From Pseudothioclava nitratireducens (GTDB lineage Bacteria > Pseudomonadota > Alphaproteobacteria > Rhodobacterales > Rhodobacteraceae): a stretch of 64,000 bases of DNA. The notes under the pieces were generated by a model. The model saw nothing but the letters and a program-made list of their open reading frames with translations. It did no database searches and was not told where the DNA came from. The stretch spans positions 1 through 64,000 of the forward strand of contig NZ_JARGDK010000007.1 in NCBI RefSeq assembly GCF_029210495.1, given 5' to 3'. A program made the translations under genes and the position numbers. Below, piece after piece: positions 1 to 9,354 of this stretch (position 1 is the first letter of the stretch; each line of letters opens with the position of its first letter).

Positions 1-1
1 A

Positions 2-76
2 GAGAAGCTCCGCTTCGCTATCCGTGAAGGCGGCCGCACCGTCGGCGCTGGCGTCGTCTCCAAAATCATCGAGTGA
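2..76 (+). CDS. tuf: Elongation factor Tu, C-terminal end (partial)
   Basis: Only the last 24 codons and the TGA stop lie in the window; the gene continues upstream. The visible residues include RFAIREGGRTVGAG and end in KIIE, the conserved C-terminal beta-barrel end of bacterial EF-Tu, the GTPase that carries aminoacyl-tRNA to the ribosome. A tuf copy directly before rpsJ is a standard arrangement for the S10 operon in alphaproteobacteria, which supports the call. Hairpins in the following 80 bases probably separate tuf transcription from rpsJ. Confidence 0.95.
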   Translation, partial: EKLRFAIREGGRTVGAGVVSKIIE

Positions 77-86
77 TGATTGGCGG

Positions 87-106
87 GCAGGCCTTTCGGG
101 GCCTGT
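87..106 (+). terminator. Hairpin after tuf
   Basis: A GCAGGCC arm pairs with GGCCTGT across a six-base loop (one G-T wobble) directly after the tuf stop. No T run follows, so it may be a weak terminator or an mRNA 3-prime stabiliser rather than a strong intrinsic terminator. Confidence 0.4.
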
Positions 107-133
107 CACCCACATCGATGGAAGAAATTGGAT

Positions 134-153
134 GGTGCGCCGAAAGGCGCGCC
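134..153 (+). terminator. GNRA-capped hairpin between tuf and rpsJ promoter
   Basis: GGTGCGCC and GGCGCGCC pair over eight bases (one wobble) around a GAAA tetraloop, immediately upstream of the candidate rpsJ promoter. It is followed by ATTCGCTCTT and not by a clean T run. It probably helps end tuf transcription; the role is inferred from position. Confidence 0.4.
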
Positions 154-161
154 ATTCGCTC

Positions 162-190
162 TTGACAGACTCAGGGTGGTCCCGTAGGGA
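162..190 (+). promoter_or_regulatory. Candidate promoter for the S10 operon
   Basis: A perfect TTGACA -35 box (162-167) is followed after 17 bases by TAGGGA (185-190). The -10 is weak against the E. coli consensus and lacks T at its last position, as is common for housekeeping promoters in Rhodobacter. It would give an rpsJ leader of roughly 95 nucleotides. It rests on box matches and position only. Confidence 0.5.
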
Positions 191-249
191 GCGCGCCTGA
201 TCTCCAAGAGATTGCAGGTTCGATGCAGGCGTCGCATGCGGCGGTGTCT

Positions 250-280
250 GCCTCTCAACCTTGAAGCCCCTGCGAGAGGC
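250..280 (+). promoter_or_regulatory. rpsJ leader hairpin masking the ribosome binding site
   Basis: GCCTCTC (250-256) pairs perfectly with GAGAGGC (274-280). The right arm contains GAGAGG, the only Shine-Dalgarno-like sequence before the rpsJ ATG at 291. The stem would therefore hide the ribosome binding site and could mediate control of the operon, in the way L4 controls the E. coli S10 leader. The regulator here is unknown. Confidence 0.45.
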
Positions 281-290
281 ATTATTGACA

Positions 291-599
291 ATGACTGGTC
301 AAAACATCCGCATCCGGCTCAAGGCGTTCGATTACCGCGTGCTGGACGCCAGCACCCAGGAAATCGTGAACACCGCCAAGCGCACCGGTGCACAAGTTCG
401 CGGCCCGATTCCGCTGCCGAACAAAATCGAGAAATTCACGGTTCTCCGTGGTCCGCACATCGACAAGAAGTCGCGCGACCAGTGGGAAATCCGCACCCAT
501 AAACGTCTTCTCGACATCGTCGATCCGACCCCGCAAACCGTGGACGCGCTGATGAAGCTCGACCTCGCGGCTGGTGTCGACGTCGAGATCAAGGTGTAA
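291..599 (+). CDS. rpsJ: 30S ribosomal protein S10
   Basis: The 102-residue product matches S10 along its full length ([14 protein letters not shown] near the start, then GPIPLP and THKRLLDI in the middle). S10 belongs to the 30S head and, as NusE, also takes part in transcription antitermination. The ATG at 291 gives the family N-terminus [14 protein letters not shown]; an upstream in-frame ATG at 261 would add ten unrelated residues and lies inside the leader hairpin. It is the first gene of the S10 operon, with rplC ten bases downstream. Confidence 0.97.
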   Translation: MTGQNIRIRLKAFDYRVLDASTQEIVNTAKRTGAQVRGPIPLPNKIEKFTVLRGPHIDKKSRDQWEIRTHKRLLDIVDPTPQTVDALMKLDLAAGVDVEIKV

Positions 600-609
600 G
601 GAGGCGACA

Positions 610-1344
610 ATGCGTTCTGGTGTTATCGCCAAGAAGCTGGGCATGACCCGGCTGTTCCTTGAAGACGGCAAGCAAGTTCCGGTCACGGTTCTGCAACTCG
701 ACAACCTGCAAGTGGTCGCACAGCGCACCGCCGACAAAGACGGCTACACCGCCGTTCAGCTCGGCGCGGGCACTGCCAAGGCCAAGCGCACCACCGCCGC
801 CCTGCGCGGTCACTTCGCCAAGGCGAACGTGGCTCCGAAGCGCAAGGTCGCGGAATTCCGCGTGTCGCCTGAAAACCTGATCGAAGTGGGCGCCGAAATC
901 TCGGCCGAACACTATGCCGAAGGTCAATACGTTGACGTCGCCGGCACCTCGATCGGTAAAGGCTTCGCCGGTGCCATGAAGCGTCACAACTTCGGTGGTC
1001 TGCGCGCTTCGCACGGTGTCTCGATCTCGCACCGCTCGCACGGCTCGACCGGTCAGTGTCAAGACCCGGGCAAGGTGTTCAAAGGCAAGAAGATGGCCGG
1101 TCACCTCGGTGCTGTTCGCGTCACCACGCAGAACATCCAGGTGGTCAAAACCGACGCCGACCGTGGCCTGATCATGGTCAAGGGTTCGGTTCCGGGCGCC
1201 AAGGGCGGCTGGGTGACGATCAAGGACGCGGTCAAGAAGCCGCTGCCCGAGAACGTTCCGATGCCGGCAGCCCTGAAGGGCGCGGCCAAGGAAGAAACCG
1301 CTGCTCCGGCCGAAGAAGCCTCGGTCGAAGGGGGTGAAGCATGA
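610..1344 (+). CDS. rplC: 50S ribosomal protein L3
   Basis: The 244-residue product begins [16 protein letters not shown], typical of L3, and carries the conserved core [19 protein letters not shown] and GKKMAGHLG in the tongue that reaches the peptidyl transferase centre. A strong AAGGAG lies just before the ATG at 610. The acidic and alanine-rich C-terminal tail (last 25 residues or so) is longer than in E. coli L3 (209 residues), as usual in alphaproteobacteria. The stop overlaps the rplD start in ATGA, suggesting translational coupling. Confidence 0.97.
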   Translation: MRSGVIAKKLGMTRLFLEDGKQVPVTVLQLDNLQVVAQRTADKDGYTAVQLGAGTAKAKRTTAALRGHFAKANVAPKRKVAEFRVSPENLIEVGAEISAEHYAEGQYVDVAGTSIGKGFAGAMKRHNFGGLRASHGVSISHRSHGSTGQCQDPGKVFKGKKMAGHLGAVRVTTQNIQVVKTDADRGLIMVKGSVPGAKGGWVTIKDAVKKPLPENVPMPAALKGAAKEETAAPAEEASVEGGEA

Positions 1345-1961
1345 AACTCGACGTGATCAAACTCGACGGCGGCAAAGCCGGTTCGATCGATCTGGACGAA
1401 GCGCTGTTCGGCCTTGAGCCGCGCGCAGACATCCTGCATCGCGTGGTCCGTTGGCAGCGCGCGAAAGCGCAAGCCGGCACCCACTCGGTTCTGACCAAGT
1501 CGGAAGTGAGCTACTCGACCAAGAAGATCTATCGCCAGAAGGGCACCGGTGGCGCACGTCACGGTTCCAAGAAGGCTCCGATCTTCCGTCACGGTGGTGT
1601 CTACAAGGGTCCGACCCCGCGGTCGCACGCCCATGACCTGCCCAAGAAGTTCCGCGCCCTTGGCCTGAAGCACGCTCTGTCGTCGAAAGCCAAGACCGGT
1701 AACCTCGTGGTGCTGGACGCTGCCGAGATGGCCGAAGCCAAAACCGCCCAGCTCGCAAAAGCAGCCAAGGAACTCGGCTGGAAGCGCGTGCTGATCATCG
1801 ACGGTGCGGATGTGAACGAGAACTTCGCTCGCGCCGCGCGCAACATCGAGGGTATCGATGTGCTGCCGTCGATGGGCGCCAATGTCTATGACATCCTCAA
1901 GCGTGACACCCTGGTGATCACGAAGGCGGGTGTCGAAGCTCTGGAGGCTCGCCTGAAATGA
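1341..1961 (+). CDS. rplD: 50S ribosomal protein L4
   Basis: L4 (206 residues) is an early-assembly 23S rRNA binding protein. The extended loop motif [22 protein letters not shown] sits around residues 58-80, as in all bacterial L4 proteins. It overlaps both rplC and rplW by four bases. In E. coli L4 also represses the S10 operon by acting on the leader; the hairpin at 250-280 is a possible target here, but that is inference. Confidence 0.97.
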   Translation: MKLDVIKLDGGKAGSIDLDEALFGLEPRADILHRVVRWQRAKAQAGTHSVLTKSEVSYSTKKIYRQKGTGGARHGSKKAPIFRHGGVYKGPTPRSHAHDLPKKFRALGLKHALSSKAKTGNLVVLDAAEMAEAKTAQLAKAAKELGWKRVLIIDGADVNENFARAARNIEGIDVLPSMGANVYDILKRDTLVITKAGVEALEARLK

Positions 1962-2254
1962 GCGCGAAACCCGAACATTACGATGTGATCGTGAAGCCGA
2001 TCATCACCGAAAAAGCGACCATGGCGTCGGAAAACGGTGCTGTCGTCTTCGAGGTGGCCAAATCGGCAACCAAACCGGCGATCAAAGAGGCTGTCGAAAC
2101 CCTCTTCAACGTCAAGGTGAAAGCGGTCAACACCACGATCACCAAAGGCAAGACCAAGCGCTTCCGCGGCATCGCCGGCAAGCGTTCGGACGTCAAGAAA
2201 GCCTATGTGACGCTGGAAGACGGAAACACTATCGACGTCTCCACCGGCCTCTGA
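1958..2254 (+). CDS. rplW: 50S ribosomal protein L23
   Basis: A 98-residue L23, which sits at the polypeptide exit tunnel and docks trigger factor and SRP. The start ([15 protein letters not shown]) and the segment [18 protein letters not shown] are diagnostic. Its start overlaps the rplD stop by four bases. A strong hairpin and a 144-base gap follow before rplB, so the operon may be processed or attenuated here. Confidence 0.96.
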   Translation: MSAKPEHYDVIVKPIITEKATMASENGAVVFEVAKSATKPAIKEAVETLFNVKVKAVNTTITKGKTKRFRGIAGKRSDVKKAYVTLEDGNTIDVSTGL

Positions 2255-2275
2255 TAGAAGCCGCAACGAATCTCG

Positions 2276-2297
2276 CGGGCCCGAGTCATCGGGCCCG
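2276..2297 (+). terminator. Strong hairpin between rplW and rplB
   Basis: A perfect nine-base-pair stem (CGGGCCCGA / TCGGGCCCG) closed by GTCA lies 21 bases after the rplW stop. TTGAGCTTT follows instead of a pure T run, so partial termination or an mRNA processing/stability element is more likely than full termination, because rplB has no convincing promoter of its own in the remaining gap. Confidence 0.5.
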
Positions 2298-2398
2298 TTG
2301 AGCTTTATGTTTCCGGGACACCGGGGATACAAAACCGGGGAGCTACGGCGCCCCTTCTGAAACGGACCTTTGGTCCAAAGCAACGGAAGACAGAGAGC

Positions 2399-3235
2399 AT
2401 GGCACTCAAGTCGTATAAACCGACGACGCCGGGCCAGCGTGGGCTGGTTCTGATCGACCGTTCGGAGCTTTGGAAAGGCCGTCCCGTCAAAGCCCTCACC
2501 GAGGGTCTTACCAAGACGGGTGGCCGGAACAATACCGGGCGCGTCACGATGTGGCACAAAGGTGGTGGCGCGAAGCGTCTCTACCGTATCGTCGACTTCA
2601 AACGTCGCAAATTCGATGTTCCGGCAACCGTCGAGCGTATCGAATACGATCCCAACCGCACCGCCTTTATCGCGCTGATCCGCTACGAAGACGGCGATCA
2701 GTCCTACATCATCGCGCCCCAGCGTCTCGCTGTCGGTGACAAGGTGATCGCAGGCGCCAAAGCAGACATCAAGCCGGGCAACGCGATGCCGTTCTCGGGC
2801 ATGCCGATCGGTACCATCGTGCACAACGTGGAACTGAAGCCGGGCAAGGGCGGCCAGCTGGCCCGCGCCGCCGGCACCTATGCCCAGTTCGTCGGCCGCG
2901 ACGGCTCTTACGCGCAGATCCGCCTCTCCTCGGGCGAACTGCGTCTCGTGCGTCAGGAATGCATGGCCACCATCGGTGCCGTGTCGAACGCTGACCACTC
3001 GAACCAGAACTTCGGTAAAGCCGGCCGTATGCGTCACAAGGGCGTGCGTCCGACCGTTCGCGGTGTCGCGATGAACCCGATCGACCACCCGCACGGTGGT
3101 GGTGAGGGGCGTACCTCGGGTGGTCGTCACCCGGTCACCCCGTGGGGCAAAGGCACCAAGGGCAACCGGACCCGCTCGAACAAGAAAACGGACAAATACA
3201 TTCTCCGTTCGCGTCACGCTAAGAAGGGTCGCTAA
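2399..3235 (+). CDS. rplB: 50S ribosomal protein L2
   Basis: L2 (278 residues) is required for subunit joining and peptidyl transferase activity. The product starts [14 protein letters not shown] and contains the universally conserved [18 protein letters not shown] near residue 220-237, including the catalytically implicated histidine. A purine-rich GAAGACAGAGAGC precedes the ATG. Length is normal for the family (about 275). rpsS follows after three bases. Confidence 0.97.
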   Translation: MALKSYKPTTPGQRGLVLIDRSELWKGRPVKALTEGLTKTGGRNNTGRVTMWHKGGGAKRLYRIVDFKRRKFDVPATVERIEYDPNRTAFIALIRYEDGDQSYIIAPQRLAVGDKVIAGAKADIKPGNAMPFSGMPIGTIVHNVELKPGKGGQLARAAGTYAQFVGRDGSYAQIRLSSGELRLVRQECMATIGAVSNADHSNQNFGKAGRMRHKGVRPTVRGVAMNPIDHPHGGGEGRTSGGRHPVTPWGKGTKGNRTRSNKKTDKYILRSRHAKKGR

Positions 3236-3238
3236 GAT

Positions 3239-3517
3239 ATGGCACGTTCTGTTTGGAAAGGCCCTTTCGTTGACGCCTACCTGCTGAAAAAAGCAGAGAA
3301 AGCGCGCGAGTCGGGCAAAGGCGAAGTGATCAAGATCTGGTCGCGTCGTTCCACCATCCTGCCGCAATTCGTGGGCCTCACCTTCGGGGTCTACAACGGT
3401 CAGAAGCACATCCCGGTGAACGTCACCGAAGAGATGATCGGTCAGAAGTTCGGTGAGTACTCGCCGACCCGTACCTATTACGGGCACGCTGCCGACAAGA
3501 AAGCCAAGAGGAAGTAA
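3239..3517 (+). CDS. rpsS: 30S ribosomal protein S19
   Basis: S19 (92 residues) binds 16S rRNA in the head together with S13. The sequence [18 protein letters not shown] and the later [16 protein letters not shown] are family signatures. It starts three bases after the rplB stop and precedes rplV by five bases, in the conserved L2-S19-L22-S3-L16 order. Confidence 0.97.
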   Translation: MARSVWKGPFVDAYLLKKAEKARESGKGEVIKIWSRRSTILPQFVGLTFGVYNGQKHIPVNVTEEMIGQKFGEYSPTRTYYGHAADKKAKRK

Positions 3518-3522
3518 GCGCC

Positions 3523-3903
3523 ATGAGCAAGGAAAAGAATCCGCGCCGCGTGGCCGATAACGAAGCGATGGCCAAGTCCAAAATGCTTCGCACCTCGCCG
3601 CAGAAACTGAACCTCGTCGCCGCCATGATCCGCGGCAAGAAGGTCGACAAGGCCCTTTCGGACCTGACCTTCTCGAAAAAGCGCATCGCGCAAGACGTGA
3701 AGAAGTGCCTGCAATCGGCTATTGCGAACGCCGAGAACAACCATGGTCTTGACGTCGACAGCCTCGTCGTCGCCGAAGCCTGGGTTGGCAAGAACCTGGT
3801 CATGAAGCGCGGTCGTCCGCGTGCGCGTGGCCGTTTCGGCAAGATCATGAAGCCGTTTTCGGAACTCACCATCAAGGTGCGTCAGATCGAGGAGCAAGCG
3901 TAA
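3523..3903 (+). CDS. rplV: 50S ribosomal protein L22
   Basis: L22 (126 residues) lines the exit tunnel and contacts macrolides. The core [20 protein letters not shown] and the tip region [20 protein letters not shown] are typical. The first 15 residues ([15 protein letters not shown]) are an alphaproteobacterial extension. The stop TAA overlaps the rpsC start by one base. Confidence 0.97.
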   Translation: MSKEKNPRRVADNEAMAKSKMLRTSPQKLNLVAAMIRGKKVDKALSDLTFSKKRIAQDVKKCLQSAIANAENNHGLDVDSLVVAEAWVGKNLVMKRGRPRARGRFGKIMKPFSELTIKVRQIEEQA

Positions 3904-4613
3904 TGGGTCAGAAGGTCAATCCGATCGGCATGCGCCTCCAGGTCAACCGCACCTGGGACAGCCGCTGGTATGCTGACAGCAAGGACTACGGGGATCTTCT
4001 CCTCGAAGACCTGAAAATTCGTGAATTCATTCACGAAGAAGCCAAGCAAGCCGGCATCGCTCGCGTGATCATCGAGCGTCCGCACAAGAAGTGCCGCGTG
4101 ACCATTCACGCCGCGCGTCCGGGCGTCATCATCGGCAAAAAAGGCGCCGATATCGAGCTACTGCGCAAGAAGCTGGCACAGTTCACCGCCTCGGAACTGC
4201 ACCTCAACATCGTTGAAGTGCGCAAGCCCGAGCTGGACGCCCAGCTGGTCGCCGAGTCGATCGCACAGCAGCTCGAGCGTCGTGTTTCGTTCCGCCGCGC
4301 CATGAAGCGCGCCGTGCAGAACGCGATGCGCATGGGCGCCCTCGGCATCCGTGTGAACGTCTCGGGCCGTCTGGGTGGCGCGGAAATCGCGCGTACCGAA
4401 TGGTACCGTGAAGGCCGCGTGCCGCTGCACACGCTGCGTGCCGACATCGACTATGCTCTGGCCGAAGCCTCGACCCCGTACGGGATCATTGGCGTGAAGA
4501 CCTGGATCTTCAAAGGCGAGATCATGGAGCACGATCCGCAAGCCCGTGACCGCAAGAATGCCGAAGCCCAAGAGGGTCCGGCACCGCGCGGCCCGCGTCG
4601 CGACGCTCGCTGA
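3903..4613 (+). CDS. rpsC: 30S ribosomal protein S3
   Basis: S3 (236 residues) forms part of the mRNA entry channel. It begins [16 protein letters not shown], has a KH RNA-binding domain with [14 protein letters not shown] near residue 77-90, and the C-terminal domain with [17 protein letters not shown]. The ATG overlaps the rplV stop by one base, indicating coupled translation. Confidence 0.97.
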   Translation: MGQKVNPIGMRLQVNRTWDSRWYADSKDYGDLLLEDLKIREFIHEEAKQAGIARVIIERPHKKCRVTIHAARPGVIIGKKGADIELLRKKLAQFTASELHLNIVEVRKPELDAQLVAESIAQQLERRVSFRRAMKRAVQNAMRMGALGIRVNVSGRLGGAEIARTEWYREGRVPLHTLRADIDYALAEASTPYGIIGVKTWIFKGEIMEHDPQARDRKNAEAQEGPAPRGPRRDAR

Positions 4614-4626
4614 GGAGTAAGTCACC

Positions 4627-5040
4627 ATGCTGCAACCGAAACGGACAAAGTTCCGCAAACTGCACAAAGGCCGGATCCACGGCGAAGCCAAAGGCGGCTT
4701 TGACCTGAATTTCGGTCACTTCGGCCTCAAGGCTGTCGAGCCGGAGCGCATCACAGCGCGCCAGATCGAAGCCGCACGTCGTGCCATTACGCGTCACATG
4801 AAGCGTCAGGGCCGCGTTTGGATCCGCATCTTCCCGGATAACCCGGTCACTGCAAAGCCGACCGAAGTTCGGATGGGTAAAGGTAAGGGTTCGGTGGACC
4901 GTTGGACCGCCAAGGTCAAACCGGGCCGCGTGATGTTCGAAATCGACGGCGTCAACGAGACCATCGCCCGCGAAGCCCTGCGTCTGGGCGCGGCAAAACT
5001 GCCGATCCAGACCCGCATCGTCGAGCGTCAGGACTGGTAA
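4627..5040 (+). CDS. rplP: 50S ribosomal protein L16
   Basis: L16 (137 residues) organises the A-site side of the large subunit. [17 protein letters not shown] at the start and [12 protein letters not shown] in the middle are diagnostic. A GAGGAG ribosome binding site precedes it. A strong intrinsic terminator follows, so in this genome rplP closes the first transcription unit instead of running on into rpmC as in E. coli. Confidence 0.97.
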   Translation: MLQPKRTKFRKLHKGRIHGEAKGGFDLNFGHFGLKAVEPERITARQIEAARRAITRHMKRQGRVWIRIFPDNPVTAKPTEVRMGKGKGSVDRWTAKVKPGRVMFEIDGVNETIAREALRLGAAKLPIQTRIVERQDW

Positions 5041-5064
5041 TTTCCGGTTCTGTTCACGAAACGG

Positions 5065-5096
5065 AAGGCCCCGTGCACGCGGGGCCTTCTGCTTTT
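5065..5096 (+). terminator. Intrinsic terminator after rplP
   Basis: A perfect nine-base-pair stem (AAGGCCCCG / CGGGGCCTT) with a six-base loop is followed by CTGCTTTT. It lies 25 bases after the rplP stop and splits the S10 operon before rpmC. Confidence 0.85.
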
Positions 5097-5129
5097 GGCG
5101 GGGAGGATGGGCTGGCCGCTAATCAATCC

Positions 5130-5158
5130 TTGCCAATTCCGATTCGCTCTGTTAGAGC
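5130..5158 (+). promoter_or_regulatory. Candidate promoter for rpmC-rpsQ and the spc genes
   Basis: TTGCCA (5130-5135) and TAGAGC (5153-5158) are separated by 17 bases, between the rplP terminator and rpmC. A promoter is needed here to restart transcription, and this is the best pair in the gap. The -10 ends in C, not T. Confidence 0.45.
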
Positions 5159-5246
5159 GCGCAGGTCCTGCAATCAGGACTGACATAACCCATCAGATTA
5201 AGGGTCACCCTCCGGGGGCCCTCTGGTGCCAAGAAAGGACCATGGG

Positions 5247-5447
5247 ATGAACGCCCAAGAACTTCAGGCGAAGACGCCTGACGAGCTGCGTGACCAGCTC
5301 GTTGCGCTGAAAAAGGAAGCCTTCAACCTCCGCTTCCAGCAGGCTACCGGCCAACTCGAGAACACCGCCCGCATGCGCGCCGTCCGTCGTGACGTTGCCC
5401 GCGTCAAAACGGTGCTGAACGCCAAAGCCGCTGAAGCCGCGAAGTAA
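5247..5447 (+). CDS. rpmC: 50S ribosomal protein L29
   Basis: L29 (66 residues) sits beside L23 at the exit tunnel. The [28 protein letters not shown] helix pair is typical. I chose the ATG at 5247 (MNAQELQ) because it has AAGGA at a good distance and matches family N-termini; the upstream in-frame codon at 5226 would add seven residues overlapping the ribosome binding site. Confidence 0.93.
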   Translation: MNAQELQAKTPDELRDQLVALKKEAFNLRFQQATGQLENTARMRAVRRDVARVKTVLNAKAAEAAK

Positions 5448-5458
5448 GGAGAGCTCCT

Positions 5459-5692
5459 ATGCCCAAACGTATCCTGCAAGGTGTCGTGACCTCGGACAAG
5501 AACGACCAAACCATCACCGTTCTGGTCGAGCGCCGCTTCAAGCACCCGCTGCTGCAAAAAACCGTGCGTAAGTCGAAGAAATACCGCGCGCATGACGCAG
5601 CAAACCAATTCAAGACCGGTGACACTGTTCGCATCGAAGAGTGCGCGCCGATCTCGAAGACCAAACGCTGGAAGGTCGTCGTCGAGGCCTGA
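5459..5692 (+). CDS. rpsQ: 30S ribosomal protein S17
   Basis: S17 (77 residues) is a primary 16S rRNA binder with an OB fold. [34 protein letters not shown] is the family N-terminal pattern, and the [15 protein letters not shown] segment closes the fold. AAGGAG precedes the start. A 90-base gap with a hairpin separates it from rplN. Confidence 0.96.
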   Translation: MPKRILQGVVTSDKNDQTITVLVERRFKHPLLQKTVRKSKKYRAHDAANQFKTGDTVRIEECAPISKTKRWKVVVEA

Positions 5693-5710
5693 GTTCTGCT
5701 CAGGTCCCGG

Positions 5711-5730
5711 CGATAAACACCAGTTTATCG
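5711..5730 (+). repeat. Perfect hairpin between rpsQ and rplN
   Basis: CGATAAAC and GTTTATCG form an eight-base-pair stem around ACCA. It is AT-richer than its surroundings and lacks a T tail. A GGGG/CCCC-paired segment follows at about 5739-5766. Together they could stabilise or process the mRNA; no function is proven. Confidence 0.4.
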
Positions 5731-5782
5731 AAACCCTGGGGCCCCGTCTGCAAGGGCGTCCCCAAAGGTCGGGAGTAACCAA

Positions 5783-6151
5783 ATGATCCAGATGCAGACC
5801 AATCTGGATGTTGCTGACAACTCCGGCGCTCGCCGAGTTCAGTGCATCAAGGTCCTGGGTGGTTCGCACCGTCGCTATGCGTCGGTCGGCGACATCATTG
5901 TCGTTTCCGTCAAGGAAGCCATCCCGCGCGGCCGCGTGAAGAAAGGTGACGTCCGCAAGGCCGTCGTCGTGCGCACCGCCAAAGAAGTCCGTCGTGAAGA
6001 TGGCACCGCCATCCGCTTCGACCGCAACGCCGCCGTCATCCTGAACAACCAGGGCGAACCGGTCGGCACCCGTATCTTCGGGCCGGTCGTGCGTGAGCTG
6101 CGCGCCAAGAACTTCATGAAGATCATCTCGCTCGCTCCGGAGGTGCTGTAA
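5783..6151 (+). CDS. rplN: 50S ribosomal protein L14
   Basis: L14 (122 residues) forms intersubunit bridges with the 16S rRNA. It starts [27 protein letters not shown], a very conserved segment, and ends with the typical [22 protein letters not shown] lies upstream of the ATG. The TAA stop and the rplX ATG share one base. Confidence 0.97.
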   Translation: MIQMQTNLDVADNSGARRVQCIKVLGGSHRRYASVGDIIVVSVKEAIPRGRVKKGDVRKAVVVRTAKEVRREDGTAIRFDRNAAVILNNQGEPVGTRIFGPVVRELRAKNFMKIISLAPEVL

Positions 6152-6456
6152 TGGCTGCCAAGCTCCGCAAAGGCGACAAGGTCGTCGTGCTCACCGGCAA
6201 GGACAAAGGCAAACAGGGTGAGATCACCTCTGTGATGCCGGCCGCCGGCAAGGCAATCGTGGATGGCGTGAACACTGCCATCCGTCACCAGCGCCAGACC
6301 CAGACCGCACAAGGCGGCCGCGTTGCCAAGGCAATGCCGATCGACCTGTCGAACCTGGCTCTTCTGGACAAGAACGGCAAAGCGACCCGCGTCGGCTTCC
6401 GCATGGAAGACGGCAAGAAAGTCCGCTTCGCCAAGACCACCGGGGAGGCGATCTGA
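6151..6456 (+). CDS. rplX: 50S ribosomal protein L24
   Basis: L24 (101 residues) initiates assembly of the 50S subunit. The KOW motif is visible near residues 5-32 ([20 protein letters not shown]). It overlaps rplN and rplE by one base at each end, pointing to tight translational coupling in the L14-L24-L5 segment. Confidence 0.96.
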   Translation: MAAKLRKGDKVVVLTGKDKGKQGEITSVMPAAGKAIVDGVNTAIRHQRQTQTAQGGRVAKAMPIDLSNLALLDKNGKATRVGFRMEDGKKVRFAKTTGEAI

Positions 6457-7013
6457 TGCTGGATCAAGCGACCTACACCCCGCGTCTCAAGACGCTTTAC
6501 GCTTCTTCCATTCGCGCAGCGATGAAAGAAGAGTTCGCCTACAAGAACGACATGCAGATCCCGCGTCTGGAAAAAATCGTTCTGAACATGGGCGTCGGTG
6601 AAGCCGTCAAGGACACCAAGAAAGTCAAGCAAGCCACCGAGGAGCTCTCGCTCATCGCGGGTCAGAAGGCTGTCATGACGAAAGCCAAGAAGTCGATCGC
6701 CGGCTTCCGCGTTCGTGAAGAGATGCCGCTTGGCTGCAAAGTCACCCTCCGTGGCGACCGGATGTACGAATTCCTCGACCGCCTGATCAACATCGCAATG
6801 CCGCGCGTGCGCGACTTCCGCGGTGTGAAGCCGTCCTTCGACGGTCGCGGCAACTTCGCGATGGGCCTGAAAGAACACATCGTGTTCCCGGAAATCGACT
6901 TCGACAAGGTCGATGAGGTTCTGGGTATGGACATCATCATCTGCACCACCACGTCGAACGACGCGGAAGCGAAGGCGCTGTTGAAGCATTTCAACATGCC
7001 GTTCAACGCCTGA
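6456..7013 (+). CDS. rplE: 50S ribosomal protein L5
   Basis: L5 (185 residues) binds 5S rRNA in the central protuberance. [16 protein letters not shown] and the [17 protein letters not shown] segment are typical. The ATG overlaps the rplX TGA by one base. The length is normal (about 180). rpsN follows after 19 bases with a GAGGAGAGAG ribosome binding site. Confidence 0.97.
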   Translation: MLDQATYTPRLKTLYASSIRAAMKEEFAYKNDMQIPRLEKIVLNMGVGEAVKDTKKVKQATEELSLIAGQKAVMTKAKKSIAGFRVREEMPLGCKVTLRGDRMYEFLDRLINIAMPRVRDFRGVKPSFDGRGNFAMGLKEHIVFPEIDFDKVDEVLGMDIIICTTTSNDAEAKALLKHFNMPFNA

Positions 7014-7032
7014 TCGCGAGGAGAGAGACTCA

Positions 7033-7338
7033 ATGGCTAAGAAATCCATGGTTGCGCGCGAAGTGAAGCGTCAGCGTCTTGTGAACAAGTACGCCGCCAA
7101 ACGCGCCGCGCTCAAAACCATCATCGAAGATCAGGACCGCCCGATGGAGGAGCGCTTCAAGGCGACCCTCAAACTGGCGGAACTGCCCCGTAACTCGTCG
7201 GCCGTCCGTCTGCACAACCGTTGCCAGCTGACCGGCCGTCCCCATGCTTACTACCGTAAGCTCAAACTCTCGCGGATCATGCTGCGTGACCTGGCCTCGT
7301 TCGGCCAGATCCCCGGCATGGTGAAGTCGAGCTGGTAA
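7033..7338 (+). CDS. rpsN: 30S ribosomal protein S14 (long, zinc-free type)
   Basis: S14 (101 residues) is the long form that lacks the CXXC-CXXC zinc ribbon; only one cysteine is present in [20 protein letters not shown]. It binds 16S rRNA in the head. The gene keeps the L5-S14-S8 order and is preceded by GAGGAGAG. Confidence 0.96.
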   Translation: MAKKSMVAREVKRQRLVNKYAAKRAALKTIIEDQDRPMEERFKATLKLAELPRNSSAVRLHNRCQLTGRPHAYYRKLKLSRIMLRDLASFGQIPGMVKSSW

Positions 7339-7350
7339 GGAGACCGAGAT

Positions 7351-7749
7351 ATGTCGATGAACGATCCTCTCGGCGATATGCTGACCCGCATCCGCAACGC
7401 GCAAATGCGCGGCAAATCCACCGTTCGTACGCCGGCTTCGAAGCTGCGCGCATGGGTGCTGGATGTGCTCCAGGCGGAAGGCTACATCCGTGGCTATGAA
7501 TCCACCACCGGCGCCAATGGCCACCCGGAGCTGGAAATCAGCCTCAAATACTTCGAAGGCACTCCGGTCATTCGTGAGCTGAAGCGCATCTCGACCCCCG
7601 GTCGTCGCGTGTACATGGCTGCGAAAGACGTTCCCTCGGTCCGTCAGGGCCTGGGCGTGTCGATCATCTCCACGTCCAAGGGCGTGATGTCGGACGCGGC
7701 TGCGCGCACTGCCAATGTTGGCGGTGAAGTGCTCTGCACCGTGTTCTAA
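7351..7749 (+). CDS. rpsH: 30S ribosomal protein S8
   Basis: S8 (132 residues) is a primary 16S rRNA binder and, in E. coli, the translational repressor of the spc operon through the L5 m[21 protein letters not shown] and the C-terminal [14 protein letters not shown] are diagnostic. AAGGAG precedes the ATG at 7351; the next ATG, two codons on, is a possible alternative start. Confidence 0.96.
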   Translation: MSMNDPLGDMLTRIRNAQMRGKSTVRTPASKLRAWVLDVLQAEGYIRGYESTTGANGHPELEISLKYFEGTPVIRELKRISTPGRRVYMAAKDVPSVRQGLGVSIISTSKGVMSDAAARTANVGGEVLCTVF

Positions 7750-7759
7750 GGAGGGCTCA

Positions 7760-8293
7760 ATGTCTCGTATTGGTAAAAAACCGGTCGAGCTTCCCAGCGG
7801 CGTTTCGGCGTCCCTGTCGGGCCAGACCATCGAAGTGAAAGGCCCGAAAGGGACCCGTAGCTTCAACGCAACCGACGACGTGACCATCGCTATCGACGGT
7901 CAATCGGTCACCGTGACGCCGCGCGGCACTTCGAAGCGCGCCCGTCAGCAGTGGGGCATGACCCGCTCGATGATCGAGAACCTCGTCACCGGTGTCACCA
8001 CCGGCTTCAAGAAAGAGCTGGAGATCCAGGGTGTCGGTTACCGTGCAGCAATGCAGGGCAACGTGCTCAAGCTCTCGCTCGGTTACTCGCACGAGGTGAA
8101 CTTCGAAGTTCCCGCGGGCGTGACCGTGACGGCTCCGAAGCAAACCGAAATCGTTGTGGAAGGCATGGACCAGCAGCAAGTTGGTCAAGTTGCAGCGAAC
8201 ATCCGCGAGTGGCGTCGTCCCGAGCCCTACAAAGGCAAAGGGATCCGCTACAAAGGCGAGTTCATCTTCCGCAAAGAAGGCAAGAAGAAGTAA
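7760..8293 (+). CDS. rplF: 50S ribosomal protein L6
   Basis: L6 (177 residues) contains the duplicated L6 fold. [15 protein letters not shown] is the family start and GYSHEV with [15 protein letters not shown] near the end are signatures. AAGGAGGG lies just upstream of the ATG at 7760, which also gives the standard N-terminus; the longer frame begins inside rpsH. Confidence 0.97.
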   Translation: MSRIGKKPVELPSGVSASLSGQTIEVKGPKGTRSFNATDDVTIAIDGQSVTVTPRGTSKRARQQWGMTRSMIENLVTGVTTGFKKELEIQGVGYRAAMQGNVLKLSLGYSHEVNFEVPAGVTVTAPKQTEIVVEGMDQQQVGQVAANIREWRRPEPYKGKGIRYKGEFIFRKEGKKK

Positions 8294-8304
8294 GGGTGGC
8301 GACT

Positions 8305-8664
8305 ATGGCGAACAACAAACGTCAACTGTTCCTCAAGCGCCGCCTGCGCGTTCGGAACAAACTCCGTTCGATGGCCAACGGGCGTGCGCGCCTGTCGGTT
8401 CATCGCTCCTCGAAGAACATCAGCGTTCAGCTGATCGACGACGTCAACGGCGTGACGCTGGCCTCGGCATCGACCCTCGAAAAGGATCTCGGTGTCATCG
8501 GCAAGAACAACGTCGAAGCGGCTGCCAAAGTGGGCGCGGCAATTGCCGAGCGCGCGAAGAAAGCCGGCGTCGAAGAGTGCTACTTCGACCGTGGCGGCTT
8601 CCTCTTCCACGGGAAGATCAAGGCGCTTGCCGATGCAGCCCGCGAAGGCGGCCTGAAGTTCTAA
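8305..8664 (+). CDS. rplR: 50S ribosomal protein L18
   Basis: L18 (119 residues) brings 5S rRNA to the 50S subunit. The sequence [28 protein letters not shown] and the terminal [27 protein letters not shown] are characteristic. The start at 8305 follows a GGGTGG ribosome binding site 11 bases after the rplF stop. Two strong hairpins lie between it and rpsE. Confidence 0.96.
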   Translation: MANNKRQLFLKRRLRVRNKLRSMANGRARLSVHRSSKNISVQLIDDVNGVTLASASTLEKDLGVIGKNNVEAAAKVGAAIAERAKKAGVEECYFDRGGFLFHGKIKALADAAREGGLKF

Positions 8665-8671
8665 GACCGGC

Positions 8672-8721
8672 GGGGGACGTTCGCGTCCCCCCGATGATCC
8701 GGGGGCGCCCCGCGCGGGCGC
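8672..8721 (+). repeat. Twin hairpins between rplR and rpsE
   Basis: An eight-base-pair stem GGGGGACG/CGTCCCCC capped by the very stable TTCG tetraloop (8672-8691) is followed by GCGCCC/GGGCGC with a five-base loop (8705-8721). Neither has a T run. They are probably mRNA stability or processing elements inside the operon, since rpsE has no obvious promoter. Confidence 0.5.
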
Positions 8722-8775
8722 TCACCAGGATTGGATGAAACGGCGTGAACCACGCCATCACGAAAGGAATGCCTC

Positions 8776-9342
8776 ATGGCAGAACGTGAAAACCGCCGGG
8801 GCCGCCGCGAAGAGCGCGAAGAAACCCCGGAATTCGCCGATCGTCTCGTTGCGATCAACCGCGTCTCGAAAACCGTGAAGGGTGGTAAGCGCTTCGGTTT
8901 CGCAGCCCTCGTCGTCGTCGGTGACCAGCGCGGTCGCGTCGGCTTCGGCAAAGGTAAAGCGAAAGAAGTGCCGGAAGCGATCCGCAAGGCCACCGAGCAG
9001 GCGAAGCGCCAGCTCATCCGTGTGCCGCTGCGCGATGGCCGCACGCTGCACCACGATGTCGAAGGCCGTCATGGCGCCGGTAAAGTTGTGATGCGCACCG
9101 CACCGGAAGGGACCGGGATCATCGCAGGTGGTCCGATGCGCGCCGTCTTCGAAATGCTCGGCGTCAAAGACGTGGTGTCGAAGTCGATCGGTTCGCAGAA
9201 CCCCTACAACATGATCCGCGCAACGCTGAACGGCCTGACCAAGGAAGCTTCGCCCCGTCAAATCGCGCAACGTCGCGGTAAGAAGGTTGCGGACATCCTG
9301 AAAAAGCCGGAAGCCGAAGCTGACGCCTCGGCAGAAGCGTAA
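8776..9342 (+). CDS. rpsE: 30S ribosomal protein S5
   Basis: S5 (188 residues) helps fidelity and mRNA unwinding. The double-stranded RNA binding domain ([27 protein letters not shown], residues 25-50) and [14 protein letters not shown]-like C-terminal segment are typical. A hydrophilic N-terminal extension of about 15 charged residues is usual for this order. AAAGGAATGCCTC precedes the ATG. Confidence 0.97.
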   Translation: MAERENRRGRREEREETPEFADRLVAINRVSKTVKGGKRFGFAALVVVGDQRGRVGFGKGKAKEVPEAIRKATEQAKRQLIRVPLRDGRTLHHDVEGRHGAGKVVMRTAPEGTGIIAGGPMRAVFEMLGVKDVVSKSIGSQNPYNMIRATLNGLTKEASPRQIAQRRGKKVADILKKPEAEADASAEA

Positions 9343-9354
9343 GGAGACTGACCC

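Noticed and set aside
1886-3487. A 533-codon minus-strand frame opposite rplW-rplB-rpsS
   Set aside because: Shadow of highly conserved ribosomal genes; no ribosome binding site and no homology in the translation.
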